A stretch of DNA of 18,717 nt from Alphaproteobacteria bacterium UBA6038 (lineage in GTDB: Bacteria; Pseudomonadota; Alphaproteobacteria; Micropepsales; Micropepsaceae), in the NCBI GenBank assembly GCA_002429315.1, contig DIZC01000087.1, forward strand, positions 1 to 18,717. Direction: 5' to 3'. The position numbers and the translations under genes are program-made. Positions 1 to 6,885 of the stretch are shown here, one piece after another (position 1 is the first letter of the stretch; each line of letters opens with the position of its first letter). The notes under the pieces were generated by a model that was not told the DNA's origin, did no database searches, and was given only the letters and a program-made list of their open reading frames with translations.

Positions 1-336
1 GAGGAGGGCGGCTCGCTGACCATCATCTCGACGGCGCTGATCGACACGGGCAGCCGGATGGACGAAGTGATTTTCGAAGAGTTCAAGGGCACCGGCAACT
101 CGGAAATCATTCTCGACCGCAAGGTGGCTGACAAGCGCGTGTTTCCGGCCATCGACATCCTGCGCTCCGGCACCCGCAAGGACGAGCTGCTGGTCGAGAA
201 AGGCACGCTTTCGAAGATGTATGTGCTGCGGCGCATTCTGGCGCCGATGGGCACCACCGACGCCATCGAGTTCCTGCTCGACAAGCTGCGCTCGACCAAG
301 AACAACGCCGAATTCTTCGACAGCATGAACGCCTGA
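1..336 (+). CDS. rho: Transcription termination factor Rho, C-terminal part (5' end outside window)
   Basis: This is the last 111 codons of Rho, the hexameric RNA-dependent ATPase that ends transcription by pulling RNA out of the elongation complex. The reading frame is open from base 1 to the TGA at 334-336, so the start and the RNA-binding and Walker A regions lie upstream of the window. The visible part begins with the conserved segment EEGGSLTII, followed by ALIDTGSRMDEVIFEEFKG, TGNSEI and DKRVFPAIDI..SGTRKDELL, which belong to the C-terminal RecA-like ATPase fold of Rho. In many alphaproteobacteria rho is close to mnmE; here about 9.4 kb of other genes intervene before the DUF6489-mnmE operon. 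No clear terminator hairpin is visible in the 35 bp before the opposing vapC stop codon. Confidence 0.97.
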   Translation, partial: EEGGSLTIISTALIDTGSRMDEVIFEEFKGTGNSEIILDRKVADKRVFPAIDILRSGTRKDELLVEKGTLSKMYVLRRILAPMGTTDAIEFLLDKLRSTKNNAEFFDSMNA

Positions 337-371
337 GGACGATGGCGGAAAACCGTGCTCGGCGTTGGTGC

Positions 372-746
372 CTAGGCCAGCTTTAGCCCGCAATATTTCG
401 CGAATTGGCGGAAATCGCCGTCGCGCTGAATCAGCGCTACATCGTGATCGATGCACGATTGCGCGATGAGGGCATCGGCAACTCCGGGTTTGAACCCCAT
501 TCGCTTCAACAACCGGCGGGACTTGCCGGCGCGCGACCAGAAACCATCCAACACGTCCAGCGGCAGGATATCGGGCAACACGCCTGCGAGCATTTTGGAC
601 GAGGCTTCGTCGCTGAGGATTTCCGTAATGACTACCGGCGGCAGTCGCAACTGGCCGGTCATTGCCGCGGAATCCAGGAGATCGACATCGTTGCCCTTCT
701 CGCCTTTGAGATAGGCGACGAGCGAACTTGTGTCGGTGGCGATCAT
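372..746 (-). CDS. vapC: VapC-type PIN-domain toxin (ribonuclease)
   Basis: A 124-residue PIN-domain protein, the usual length of a VapC toxin. VapC toxins are Mg-dependent RNases that cleave tRNA or rRNA and are held inactive by the paired antitoxin. The expected acidic residues are present: D5 in the N-terminal MIATDTSSLVAYL, E42 in VITEILSDE, D91 in GVADALIAQSC, and D109/D111 in QRDGDF. The ATG at 744-746 was chosen because it starts the PIN fold exactly and overlaps the stop of the upstream antitoxin gene as ATGA, the usual arrangement for translational coupling. A longer reading in the same frame (to 899) lies inside the antitoxin gene and looks like a shadow. The gene converges on rho with a 35-bp gap. 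RNA target and activity cannot be read from sequence. Confidence 0.9.
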   Translation of the reverse strand: MIATDTSSLVAYLKGEKGNDVDLLDSAAMTGQLRLPPVVITEILSDEASSKMLAGVLPDILPLDVLDGFWSRAGKSRRLLKRMGFKPGVADALIAQSCIDHDVALIQRDGDFRQFAKYCGLKLA

Positions 747-940
747 TCGCGGTCGTAACGCATCTCTTCGAGCGTCATGGAAAACTTCACCTTGCCGCGA
801 AGCTCGCGAAGTTTCTGCTGCGCGCGATCCGAGCGGAGCCTGCGCAGCGCGGCCCTCACGGTCTCCGTTACGCCCTCGCCCGTATAGGCTTGTGCACATT
901 GGAGATCTTCGCGTGGAACCTCGACAGTGATTTTCCGCAT
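743..940 (-). CDS. vapB: VapB-type antitoxin (ribbon-helix-helix-like)
   Basis: A 65-residue protein just upstream of, and overlapping by 4 bp (ATGA), the PIN-domain toxin gene. Position, size and layout fit an antitoxin: a short N-terminal strand (MRKITVEVP) and a helical stretch GVTETVRAALRRLRSDRAQQKLRELRG resembling ribbon-helix-helix DNA-binding antitoxins, then an acidic/aromatic tail (FSMTLEEMRYDRE) likely to wrap the toxin. An in-frame ATG three codons earlier (949-947, giving MGDMRK) is an alternative start; neither has a strong ribosome-binding site. VapB proteins usually repress their own promoter together with VapC, and a repeated motif directly upstream (942-974) is a candidate binding site. 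Antitoxin subfamily is uncertain; the toxin-antitoxin assignment itself rests mainly on the PIN partner. Confidence 0.85.
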   Translation of the reverse strand: MRKITVEVPREDLQCAQAYTGEGVTETVRAALRRLRSDRAQQKLRELRGKVKFSMTLEEMRYDRE

Positions 941-941
941 G

Positions 942-974
942 TCACCCATACCAGCATTGTTACCATAACCAGCA
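942..974. promoter_or_regulatory. Candidate vapBC operator: imperfect direct repeat with inner palindrome
   Basis: Two 15-base units, 942-956 and 960-974, repeat with 11 of 15 positions identical and an 18-bp offset. The second unit is overlapped by an inverted repeat, GTTA-CCA-TAAC (959-969). The block lies immediately upstream of vapB and covers its alternative start codon. Autoregulation by VapB-VapC at such sites is normal for the family; that this particular site is bound is inference. Confidence 0.4.
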
Positions 975-1067
975 CTGGGCTGCAAGCTGGGATTCATGCT
1001 CGGCATTTGACGGCGGGCGATTGCGGACCGAAACTCTTGGGGCTGAAACCCCGAAAGTGCCGCCCCG

Positions 1068-1676
1068 ATGACCGAACAATCTGAAGACCGCGCGGAGTTC
1101 CACGCCATAGCGGAGGGGACGCAAGCCGACTGGCTGAAGATCGCCAGCGCTGCCGTGCCGTTCAATAAGGGCGTGCCGGAGCGGGTGCTTGCGCACCTGA
1201 AATTGCTCGAGGGCGATTGCGGTGGGTTCGCGGTGGACCGGCTGGAGCATTCGCTGCAATCCGCCACCCTCGCCCATCGCGACGGCATGGACGAGGAATA
1301 TGTCGTCTGCGCGTTGCTGCACGACATCGGCGACACGCTCGCCTCATACAATCACGCGGAACTCGGCGCCACGATCCTCAAGCCCTTCGTCTCCGAAGAG
1401 AACTGGTGGATGCTGCAGCACCACGGCATCTTCCAAGGCTACTATTTCTTCCATTATCTGGGCCTCGACCGGAACTTGCGCGAGCAGTTCCGCGGCCATG
1501 CTGCTTTCGAGCGCACGGCGATGTTCTGCGCGCGCCATGACCAGAACGCCTTCGATCCCGCTTACGACACCATGCCGCTTGAGGCCTTCGTGCCGATGCT
1601 CCATCGGGTGATGGAGCGGCCGAAGCGCTCCATCTACATGCGCGAAGACCGCTCGACGCCGCTTGCCGCGGAGTAG
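1068..1676 (+). CDS. HD-domain protein resembling PhnZ-type diiron oxygenases
   Basis: A 202-residue soluble HD-superfamily protein. The metal ligands line up well: H61 (in DRLEHSLQSATLA), H85-D86 (ALLHDIGD), H96 (YNHAELGA), H118/H119 (LQHHGIFQGYY) and D158 (ARHDQNAFDP). This H...HD...H...H...D spacing is that of the small HD proteins related to PhnZ, TmpB and myo-inositol oxygenase, which use a mixed-valence diiron centre to oxidise substrates, rather than of classical HD phosphohydrolases. No phosphonate genes lie nearby, so the substrate is unknown; it could also be a phosphohydrolase. The ATG at 1068 has no strong ribosome-binding site. It diverges from vapB, and its TAG stop directly abuts the stop of the opposing oxidoreductase gene. 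Confidence 0.8.
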   Translation: MTEQSEDRAEFHAIAEGTQADWLKIASAAVPFNKGVPERVLAHLKLLEGDCGGFAVDRLEHSLQSATLAHRDGMDEEYVVCALLHDIGDTLASYNHAELGATILKPFVSEENWWMLQHHGIFQGYYFFHYLGLDRNLREQFRGHAAFERTAMFCARHDQNAFDPAYDTMPLEAFVPMLHRVMERPKRSIYMREDRSTPLAAE

Positions 1677-2645
1677 CTACGGCAGCAGCACGGTTGCGCC
1701 GGTGGTGGCGCGCGAATGCAGCGCCTCGTGCGCGGCGCGTGCATCCGCCAATTTGAGGCGCTGGTTGATCGCGATCTTCACCGCGCCGGAAGCAATCACC
1801 GCGAAGAGGTCGTCGGCGGTTTGCTGCAGCTCTTCGCGCGTGCGGGTGTAGTGGAACAGCGTCGGCCGCGTGAGGTAGAGCGAGCCCTTGGCGCTCAAAA
1901 TGCCCGGCTCGAACGTCGGCACCGCGCCGCTGGCATTGCCGAAGCTTACCATCATGCCGCGTACCGCGAGGCAATCGAGCGAGCGGCTCCAGGTCTCTTT
2001 GCCAATGCCATCATAGATGACCGGCACGCCCTGCCCGCCGGTGATCTCGCGCACCCGTTTCGCCCAATCGTCGGTGCGCGTGTTCAGCACGTGCACGCAA
2101 CCGTGCGAGCGCGCGAGCTCCACCTTGTCGTCCGAACCGACCGTACCGATGACCGCCGCGCCGAGGTGTTTCGCCCATTGGCAGGCGATGAGACCCACGC
2201 CGCCGGCGGCGGCATGGAACACAATCGTCTGCCCGCGCTGCACCGGGAAGGTACGCTTGAGCAGATACTGCGCCGTCATCCCCTTCAGCATCGCGGCGGC
2301 GGCGATCTCGTCGGAAATCCCGTCCGGCAGCTTCACCAGGCGGTCGGCGGGCACGTTGTTCGCCTCCGCATAGGCACCGAGTGTGCCCGCATAGGCGACG
2401 CGATCGCCCACCTTCAGTTCTGAGATATCCGCGCCGAGCGCCTCGACCACGCCCGCGGCTTCCAGACCGAGGCCGGAGGGCAGCGGCACGGGATAGAGGC
2501 CGGAGCGCTGATAGGTGTCGATGAAATTGACGCCGATGGCGGTGTGCTTCACCCGCACCTGCCCCGGTCCGGGCGATGGCAGATCAACATCCTGAAGCTT
2601 CAGAACCTCAGGTCCGCCAGCTTGATCGAAACGAATCGCCTTCAT
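1677..2645 (-). CDS. qor: NADPH:quinone oxidoreductase (zinc-independent MDR family)
   Basis: A 322-residue medium-chain dehydrogenase/reductase of the quinone oxidoreductase type, which reduces quinones with NADPH in the cytoplasm. The N-terminal catalytic domain begins MKAIRFDQAGGPEVLKLQDV and contains the family pattern GVNFIDTYQRSGLYP..LPSGLGLEAAGVV; the Rossmann domain carries HAAAGGVG at 144-151 for NADPH binding. The zinc-binding cysteines of alcohol dehydrogenases are absent, as expected. The length matches the family (about 325). The ATG is preceded by GGAG about 6 bases upstream. It is the last gene of a likely minus-strand run with the acetyltransferase gene (57 bp upstream) and the DUF2914 gene. 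The symbol is used in the family sense; the physiological substrate is not known. Confidence 0.93.
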   Translation of the reverse strand: MKAIRFDQAGGPEVLKLQDVDLPSPGPGQVRVKHTAIGVNFIDTYQRSGLYPVPLPSGLGLEAAGVVEALGADISELKVGDRVAYAGTLGAYAEANNVPADRLVKLPDGISDEIAAAAMLKGMTAQYLLKRTFPVQRGQTIVFHAAAGGVGLIACQWAKHLGAAVIGTVGSDDKVELARSHGCVHVLNTRTDDWAKRVREITGGQGVPVIYDGIGKETWSRSLDCLAVRGMMVSFGNASGAVPTFEPGILSAKGSLYLTRPTLFHYTRTREELQQTADDLFAVIASGAVKIAINQRLKLADARAAHEALHSRATTGATVLLP

Positions 2646-2702
2646 CGTGAGCTCCAGTGAGAGCGATAAGATCGGCCATCACACGACGCCGGACCGTTGG
2701 AA

Positions 2703-3284
2703 TCAAGCCGCGAGGCGCGCCTCCAGCCGGCGCTTCTTTTCCGGCCATTCGGTATCGAGGATGGAGAAGTAGACCGTGTCGCGAACCCGGCCGGACTCGC
2801 AGATGAGGTGCTTGCGGAAGATGCCCTCCTGCACCGCGCCGATGCGCAACAGCGCGTTGCGGGATTTCTCGTTCAGCGCATCGGTCTTGAATTCCACCCG
2901 AATCATGCCGAGGCGCTCGAAGGCGTGCGTGAGCAGCAGCAGCTTCGCTTCAGTGTTGGCGGCGGTGCGCTGACGCGTGGGCGTGTACCACGTCCAGCCG
3001 ATTTCCAGCCGGCGGTTGGGCTCGCTGATGTTGCCATAACGCGTGCTGCCGATGGCCTCGCCTGTGATCGCATCCACCACCGCGAACGGCAGCGATTGGC
3101 CTGAGCGCCGCTCGGTCAGTGCGGTTTCGATGTAGCCGCGCATCTTCTCCCCGCTGGTGACGGCGGACGGAATCCAGCGCCACAGCTGCGGATCGAGCCC
3201 CACCCGCGTGAGCCCATCGAGGTGATTGAGGCTCAACGGCTCCAGCTGCACAAACCGGCCTTCGAGTATGACAGGCTCAAGCAT
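2703..3284 (-). CDS. GNAT-family N-acetyltransferase (RimJ/RimL type)
   Basis: A 193-residue acetyltransferase of the RimJ/RimL-like branch of the GNAT superfamily, which moves the acetyl group of acetyl-CoA to an amine on a protein N-terminus or small molecule. Supporting features: the N-terminal LEGRFVQLEPLSLNHLDGL, the strand pair FAVVDAITGEAIGSTRYGNI, the segment RLEIGWTWYTPTRQRTAANTEAK where the acetyl-CoA loop sits, and the C-terminal VEFKTDALNEKSRNALLRIGAVQEG..RKH typical of the family. The start at 3282-3284 begins the conserved fold; an upstream in-frame extension (to 3551) runs into the DUF2914 gene and reads as low-complexity arginine-rich shadow, so it was not used. It lies 62 bp behind the DUF2914 gene and 57 bp ahead of the oxidoreductase gene. 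The substrate is unknown. Confidence 0.88.
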   Translation of the reverse strand: MLEPVILEGRFVQLEPLSLNHLDGLTRVGLDPQLWRWIPSAVTSGEKMRGYIETALTERRSGQSLPFAVVDAITGEAIGSTRYGNISEPNRRLEIGWTWYTPTRQRTAANTEAKLLLLTHAFERLGMIRVEFKTDALNEKSRNALLRIGAVQEGIFRKHLICESGRVRDTVYFSILDTEWPEKKRRLEARLAA

Positions 3285-3346
3285 TGCGGAAACATCTGCG
3301 GCGCGTTCGGAGAGCACAATGCGCAGCCGCGCATAGCAGGTCCGCG

Positions 3347-4429
3347 CTACTTCAGCGTCAGCACCTGCGTAACGACGGGTGACGGGACCGGCACGACGGT
3401 GAAATTGAGGCGGCCGATGATGTGGCCGTCGGGTAGATCGACATCCAGCCGCCAGTCGCCCCGCGCGGTGTGATGCGTGATGGTGTAGCCGCGATAGCCG
3501 TTGTCGCGCCCGCCCACGATCTTGAACGACACGCGCGAAACGTCGCGCCATCTCTTCGACTTCGCATCGTAATGCTGCCAGCGGTGCTGCACCGTGGTGT
3601 TGAGCTTGATGGGCGCAAACACTGCGCTATAGGCGTAAAGCGGCTGGCCGGGCGCCAGATGCAGCACGGCCGGCGCGCCGAACCGCGTGGCCCACGATTG
3701 CGGTTCGCCCTGCGCCTCGTACATCGCGCCTTTCTTCTGCACGAAATGGTAGATTCCGCCGGCCGATAGCGCGATGGGCAGCGGCGGCAGCACGCCCGCG
3801 AAATAGAAGATGTTCATCAGCGCATAAATAAGCACCGTGCCGGTGCCAACCTGCACGCGGGTGGCGCGCCATTCCTGCGGCCCCAACCCCGCCACCACCC
3901 GCATCAGCGCGAAGAAGATGACGAGCGCCACGCCGCCGGCGAGAAGGAAATTCAGCACGCCCACGCTGTGCGTGACGAGCGGCACGGTGACGATGGCGTA
4001 GGAGTAAAGTGCGAAGAAGAACAGCACCGCGGCGAAGGCGAGCCGCGAATGGTAGTGCTTGAAAATCTCGTTGCCGAGAAAGATGGCGACCAGCACCATG
4101 AGGAACGGCCACGAGGCGGTGAGCACCGCGCTGCGCGAATAGAAAACGAGAAAGGCGCTCCACAACCCGCCCAGCGCGAATTGCGTGGCGAAGGGAAGGA
4201 TGGCGCGCCAGCGCGACCATTCCTTGCCTTTCGCCACGCGCTCCGCGAGCACGTGCATGATCAGCATGGAGACGGCGGCCAGGGACAGATAGGCGACGAA
4301 CACGGCCTGCGTGTTGGGGAGATCGATCCGGCGGAAGGCGTAATTGTCGAACGCGAAGCCGCCGATCATGCTGGCCGCCGACAGCGACCGCTCATGCCGG
4401 GAGATGAAGGCAAAGGTGCGCTTGATCAT
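3347..4429 (-). CDS. Multi-pass membrane protein with C-terminal DUF2914 domain
   Basis: A 360-residue predicted inner-membrane protein. Roughly residues 20-230 carry about six or seven hydrophobic segments (for example around 40-60, 78-97, 104-118, 130-150, 158-180, 196-213 and 213-224). The C-terminal part (about 260-348) is soluble and has the DUF2914 pattern: QHRWQHYDAKSKRW, a strand with VSFKIVGGRDNGYRGYTI, then GDWRLDVDLPDGHIIGRLNF. The function of the domain is not known. The ATG at 4427-4429 has GAGG about 6-7 bases upstream. It is the first gene of a likely run with the GNAT and quinone oxidoreductase genes (gaps of 62 and 57 bp). The soluble domain could lie on either face of the membrane; no signal peptide is seen. 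Confidence 0.82.
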   Translation of the reverse strand: MIKRTFAFISRHERSLSAASMIGGFAFDNYAFRRIDLPNTQAVFVAYLSLAAVSMLIMHVLAERVAKGKEWSRWRAILPFATQFALGGLWSAFLVFYSRSAVLTASWPFLMVLVAIFLGNEIFKHYHSRLAFAAVLFFFALYSYAIVTVPLVTHSVGVLNFLLAGGVALVIFFALMRVVAGLGPQEWRATRVQVGTGTVLIYALMNIFYFAGVLPPLPIALSAGGIYHFVQKKGAMYEAQGEPQSWATRFGAPAVLHLAPGQPLYAYSAVFAPIKLNTTVQHRWQHYDAKSKRWRDVSRVSFKIVGGRDNGYRGYTITHHTARGDWRLDVDLPDGHIIGRLNFTVVPVPSPVVTQVLTLK

Positions 4430-4553
4430 GCCGGAACCTCAACAATCAGGCTTGCTCGGACTGCCATTAGTTGATTTCGAACCGATGCATCACCATGTGG
4501 ACCGGATTCCCCAACGGTCGCCCACACATTTCGGGCGCAACAAGGAGTTGAAC

Positions 4554-4913
4554 ATGTGGCAAGCTACTAAGAAAAGTCTCCAACCCGTCTCCGGAGAAGG
4601 CTGGTATGTAACCAACGGGCCGGACGATATTCATTGCGGTGTTGGTCAAGATGGTGAGGAGCGTGCAAAGAGGGTCGCGCGCCTTCTGAATTTGGGTGGC
4701 ACGAGCCTTCCCGCGGGCCAATCCGAATGCCGGGACAGTCTGATGCAGCATCTAAGAAATCTCAACGATGCGGCTCTCAGAATTGATCCGACGATCGTTC
4801 CGAATCTTCAGCAAACACACCCACTCTACGGCGTGCTTGTTGACCTACGCACGGTCAAGAGAGAGGCCGAAGAGATTCAAAAGCTCATCCTTACTGGCCC
4901 GTCAGCAAAATAG
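4554..4913 (+). CDS. Small hypothetical protein, unrecognised
   Basis: A 119-residue soluble protein that I do not recognise. It begins MWQATKKSLQP and contains GEGWYVTNGPDDIHCGVGQ followed by a helix EERAKRVARLLNLGG; this layout resembles small phage- or plasmid-borne proteins of unknown function, but the likeness is weak. The C-terminal third is helical (VDLRTVKREAEEIQKLIL). No membrane segment or signal peptide is seen. The ATG at 4554 was chosen because AAGGAG lies about 6 bases upstream (4542-4547), whereas the frame can be read open back to 4344 through the divergent DUF2914 gene. Codon use is plainly less G+C-rich than its neighbours, suggesting recent arrival. It converges with the next hypothetical gene across a strong hairpin. 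Confidence 0.65.
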   Translation: MWQATKKSLQPVSGEGWYVTNGPDDIHCGVGQDGEERAKRVARLLNLGGTSLPAGQSECRDSLMQHLRNLNDAALRIDPTIVPNLQQTHPLYGVLVDLRTVKREAEEIQKLILTGPSAK

Positions 4914-4929
4914 CGGGCATTCCATTCAA

Positions 4930-4963
4930 TCGGCCATGCCGCAAACGTCTGCAGCATGGCCGA
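4930..4963. terminator. Hairpin between convergent genes, likely bidirectional terminator
   Basis: A perfect 10-bp inverted repeat, TCGGCCATGC at 4930-4939 and its complement at 4954-4963, with a 14-base loop. It is followed on the plus strand by CTTTCTC and on the minus strand by TTGAATGG. It sits in the 96-bp gap between two converging genes, as a shared terminator would. The T-run is weak on both sides, so termination may be imperfect. Confidence 0.6.
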
Positions 4964-5009
4964 CTTTCTCATCTCGGCCAGTCAAAAGCTCCCGGAACAC
5001 ATGCTACCT

Positions 5010-5372
5010 CTAATGATCGACTGACACGTGACGGTGCGCCCGAGACCGTCGCATGGCCTCTTCGTAATCGTAAGGGAACATTGAATCGCATGCGGCTTCT
5101 GCAAATTCATCAATTTCCCACAGCGCGCGATTGACCACTTCTGGATCCAATCGGTCACGGACAGTCATCTGATGGAAGAGACGAAAGAGCGATGTTACAC
5201 GCTCTGCGTCGCTCATTTGTCGCCAACGCATATCGCAAGCGCCGCTTGAGCGCTCATACGAGCGGTCGTTGTAATACCTCCCCCGCGCATCGGGATGCTC
5301 CACAACCTTGATCCCCCCTTCCCTTCCATTCCGAGCAGGGTTCCATAGGATCATCACTCTATCGATTTGCAT
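5010..5372 (-). CDS. Small hypothetical protein, unrecognised
   Basis: A 120-residue soluble protein of no family known to me. It starts MQIDRVMILWNPARNGREGG, has a central basic/polar part (DARGRYYNDRSYERSSGACDMRW) and an acidic helical C-terminal half (DPEVVNRALWEIDEFAEAACDSMFPYDYEEAMRRS). No signal peptide or membrane segment is evident. The ATG at 5370-5372 is preceded by GGAG (in GGAGATCAGC, about 6 bases upstream), which decides the start; a longer reading to 5483 would overlap the first codon of the divergent transporter. Base composition is lower in G+C than the flanking genes, like the neighbouring hypothetical gene at 4554-4913, and the pair may have come in together. Role unknown. 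Confidence 0.62.
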   Translation of the reverse strand: MQIDRVMILWNPARNGREGGIKVVEHPDARGRYYNDRSYERSSGACDMRWRQMSDAERVTSLFRLFHQMTVRDRLDPEVVNRALWEIDEFAEAACDSMFPYDYEEAMRRSRAHRHVSVDH

Positions 5373-5481
5373 GCTGATCTCCACTCCTCTCCCACTACAA
5401 TATGCCATGGTCTGGCACAGTTGTTTAGGATGACGCCTTCCAAACGTGTTAGCAACGCGTGTGCGATGATGAGAGCGTAGC

Positions 5482-6885
5482 ATGTCTCAATCTCTACGCG
5501 CTTCGGAAATTTTCGGCCATCCGCGTGGGCTGCTCTACATCGCGGGGACGGAGCTGTGGGACCGCATCTCGTTCCACGGCATGCAGGCGCTGCTGGTGCT
5601 CTACATGGTGGAGCAACTGCTGCTGCCCGGCCATGTCGAGCACGTGGTGGGCTTCGCCGCTTTCCGCGCCGCCATCCAGTCGGTCACCGGGCCGCTATCC
5701 ACCCAGGCGCTCGCCTTCCAGATTTTCGGCCTCTACATCGGGCTGGTCTATTTCACGCCGGTGTTCGGCGGCGCGCTGGGCGACCGCGTGCTGGGCCGCG
5801 TGCGTACCATCGCGCTCGGCGCGCTGCTGATGACGGCGGGGCATTTCTGCCTCGCCTTCGACCAATCCTTTCTGCTGGCGCTGCTGTTTCTCATCACCGG
5901 CGCGGGCTGCCTGCGCGGCAACCTGCAGCCGCAGGTGGGGGAGCTCTACGCCAAGGACGATCGCCGCCGTACCACGGCGTTCCAGATCTACGGCGCCATG
6001 ATCAATCTCGGCGCCTTCATCGCGCCTATCGTCACCGGCCAGCTCGCGAAATCCTACAGCTGGCATTTCGGATTTGCCTTCGCCGGATTCGGCATGCTGG
6101 TGGGGCTGGCGATCTATCTGTCGGGCCGGCCGTATCTGCCGCCCGATCCGCCGCGGACAGCGAGGCTCGCAGCCCCGCCGCTCACGCGCGAAGAGCGGCG
6201 CATCGTGGGATACCTGATCGCGCTGCTGCCGATCGCGGCGCTGTTCTGGATCGCGCAGAGCCAGGTGTGGAACACCTACAACATCTGGGTGCGCGATCAC
6301 CTGAACCTCACCTTCGGCACCTGGACGATGCCGGTGCCGTGGCTGCAATCGCTGGACGGGCTGGCGCCGTTCATCTGCCTCCCGCCGATGCTGATGCTGT
6401 GGCGCTGGCAGGCGAGCCGCGACCGCGAGCCCAACGAATTCACCAAGATGGCGATCGGCTGCTGGATTTTCGGCGCCTCCACCTTGCTGCTGGCAGCCGC
6501 GAGTCTGGCCGCAGGCGCGCACGGACGCGCCTCTTTGCTGTGGGCTATTGCGTTCCATTTCGCGTCGAACATCGGCTGGCTGTTCTTCGCGCCGACCACC
6601 ACCGCGCTGGTGTCGCGCGCCGCGCCGCATTCCATCAACGCCACCATGATCGGCGGCTATTCGCTCGCGGTGTTCGCCGGCAGCGTGATCAGCGGGCGAT
6701 TGGGCTCGCTCTACGAGCGATGGCCGGCCAGCGAATTCTGGCTGCTGCACGCCGCGCTGGTTTCCATTGGCGGCGTGCTGGTGCTTGCGTTCGGGACGCT
6801 GATGAAGCCCGCGCTGCGCCAGGTCGAGCCGCTGGCGCTTCCCGCCGGCGCGCCGCTAACTCAGATGCTGCTTGAAGAAGGTTGA
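5482..6885 (+). CDS. POT/PTR2-family proton-coupled oligopeptide transporter (MFS)
   Basis: A 467-residue major facilitator protein of the proton-dependent oligopeptide transporter family, with hydrophobic segments across nearly the whole length. The start HPRGLLYIAGTELWDRISFHGMQALLVLYM is the first POT helix; QIYGAMINLGAFIAPIVTGQLA matches the family signature around helix 5, and FGGALGDRVLGRVRTIALGALL matches the helix 2-3 loop. Family members import di- and tripeptides using the proton gradient across the inner membrane. The helix-1 motif ExxER reads E24-L-W-D27-R28 and the following aromatic pair reads F31-H32 instead of the common YY/FY, so coupling or substrate may differ. The ATG at 5482 has only a weak upstream GAGAG. 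The stop lies 30 bp inside the convergent hydrolase gene. Confidence 0.9.
   Translation: MSQSLRASEIFGHPRGLLYIAGTELWDRISFHGMQALLVLYMVEQLLLPGHVEHVVGFAAFRAAIQSVTGPLSTQALAFQIFGLYIGLVYFTPVFGGALGDRVLGRVRTIALGALLMTAGHFCLAFDQSFLLALLFLITGAGCLRGNLQPQVGELYAKDDRRRTTAFQIYGAMINLGAFIAPIVTGQLAKSYSWHFGFAFAGFGMLVGLAIYLSGRPYLPPDPPRTARLAAPPLTREERRIVGYLIALLPIAALFWIAQSQVWNTYNIWVRDHLNLTFGTWTMPVPWLQSLDGLAPFICLPPMLMLWRWQASRDREPNEFTKMAIGCWIFGASTLLLAAASLAAGAHGRASLLWAIAFHFASNIGWLFFAPTTTALVSRAAPHSINATMIGGYSLAVFAGSVISGRLGSLYERWPASEFWLLHAALVSIGGVLVLAFGTLMKPALRQVEPLALPAGAPLTQMLLEEG

Noticed and set aside
1039..1052. GGGG-CTGAAA-CCCC hairpin just upstream of the HD-domain gene
   Set aside because: Only a 4-bp stem with no T-run; too short to call a terminator or regulator.
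743..1351. Long minus frame containing vapB plus a 137-codon upstream extension
   Set aside because: The extension is antisense to the HD-domain gene and low in complexity; only the last 65 codons look like a protein.
5556..6875. Long second plus-strand frame (439 codons) inside the POT transporter gene, and a 351-codon minus frame at 5695-6750
   Set aside because: Both are out-of-frame shadows; the transporter frame has the motifs and the membrane helices.
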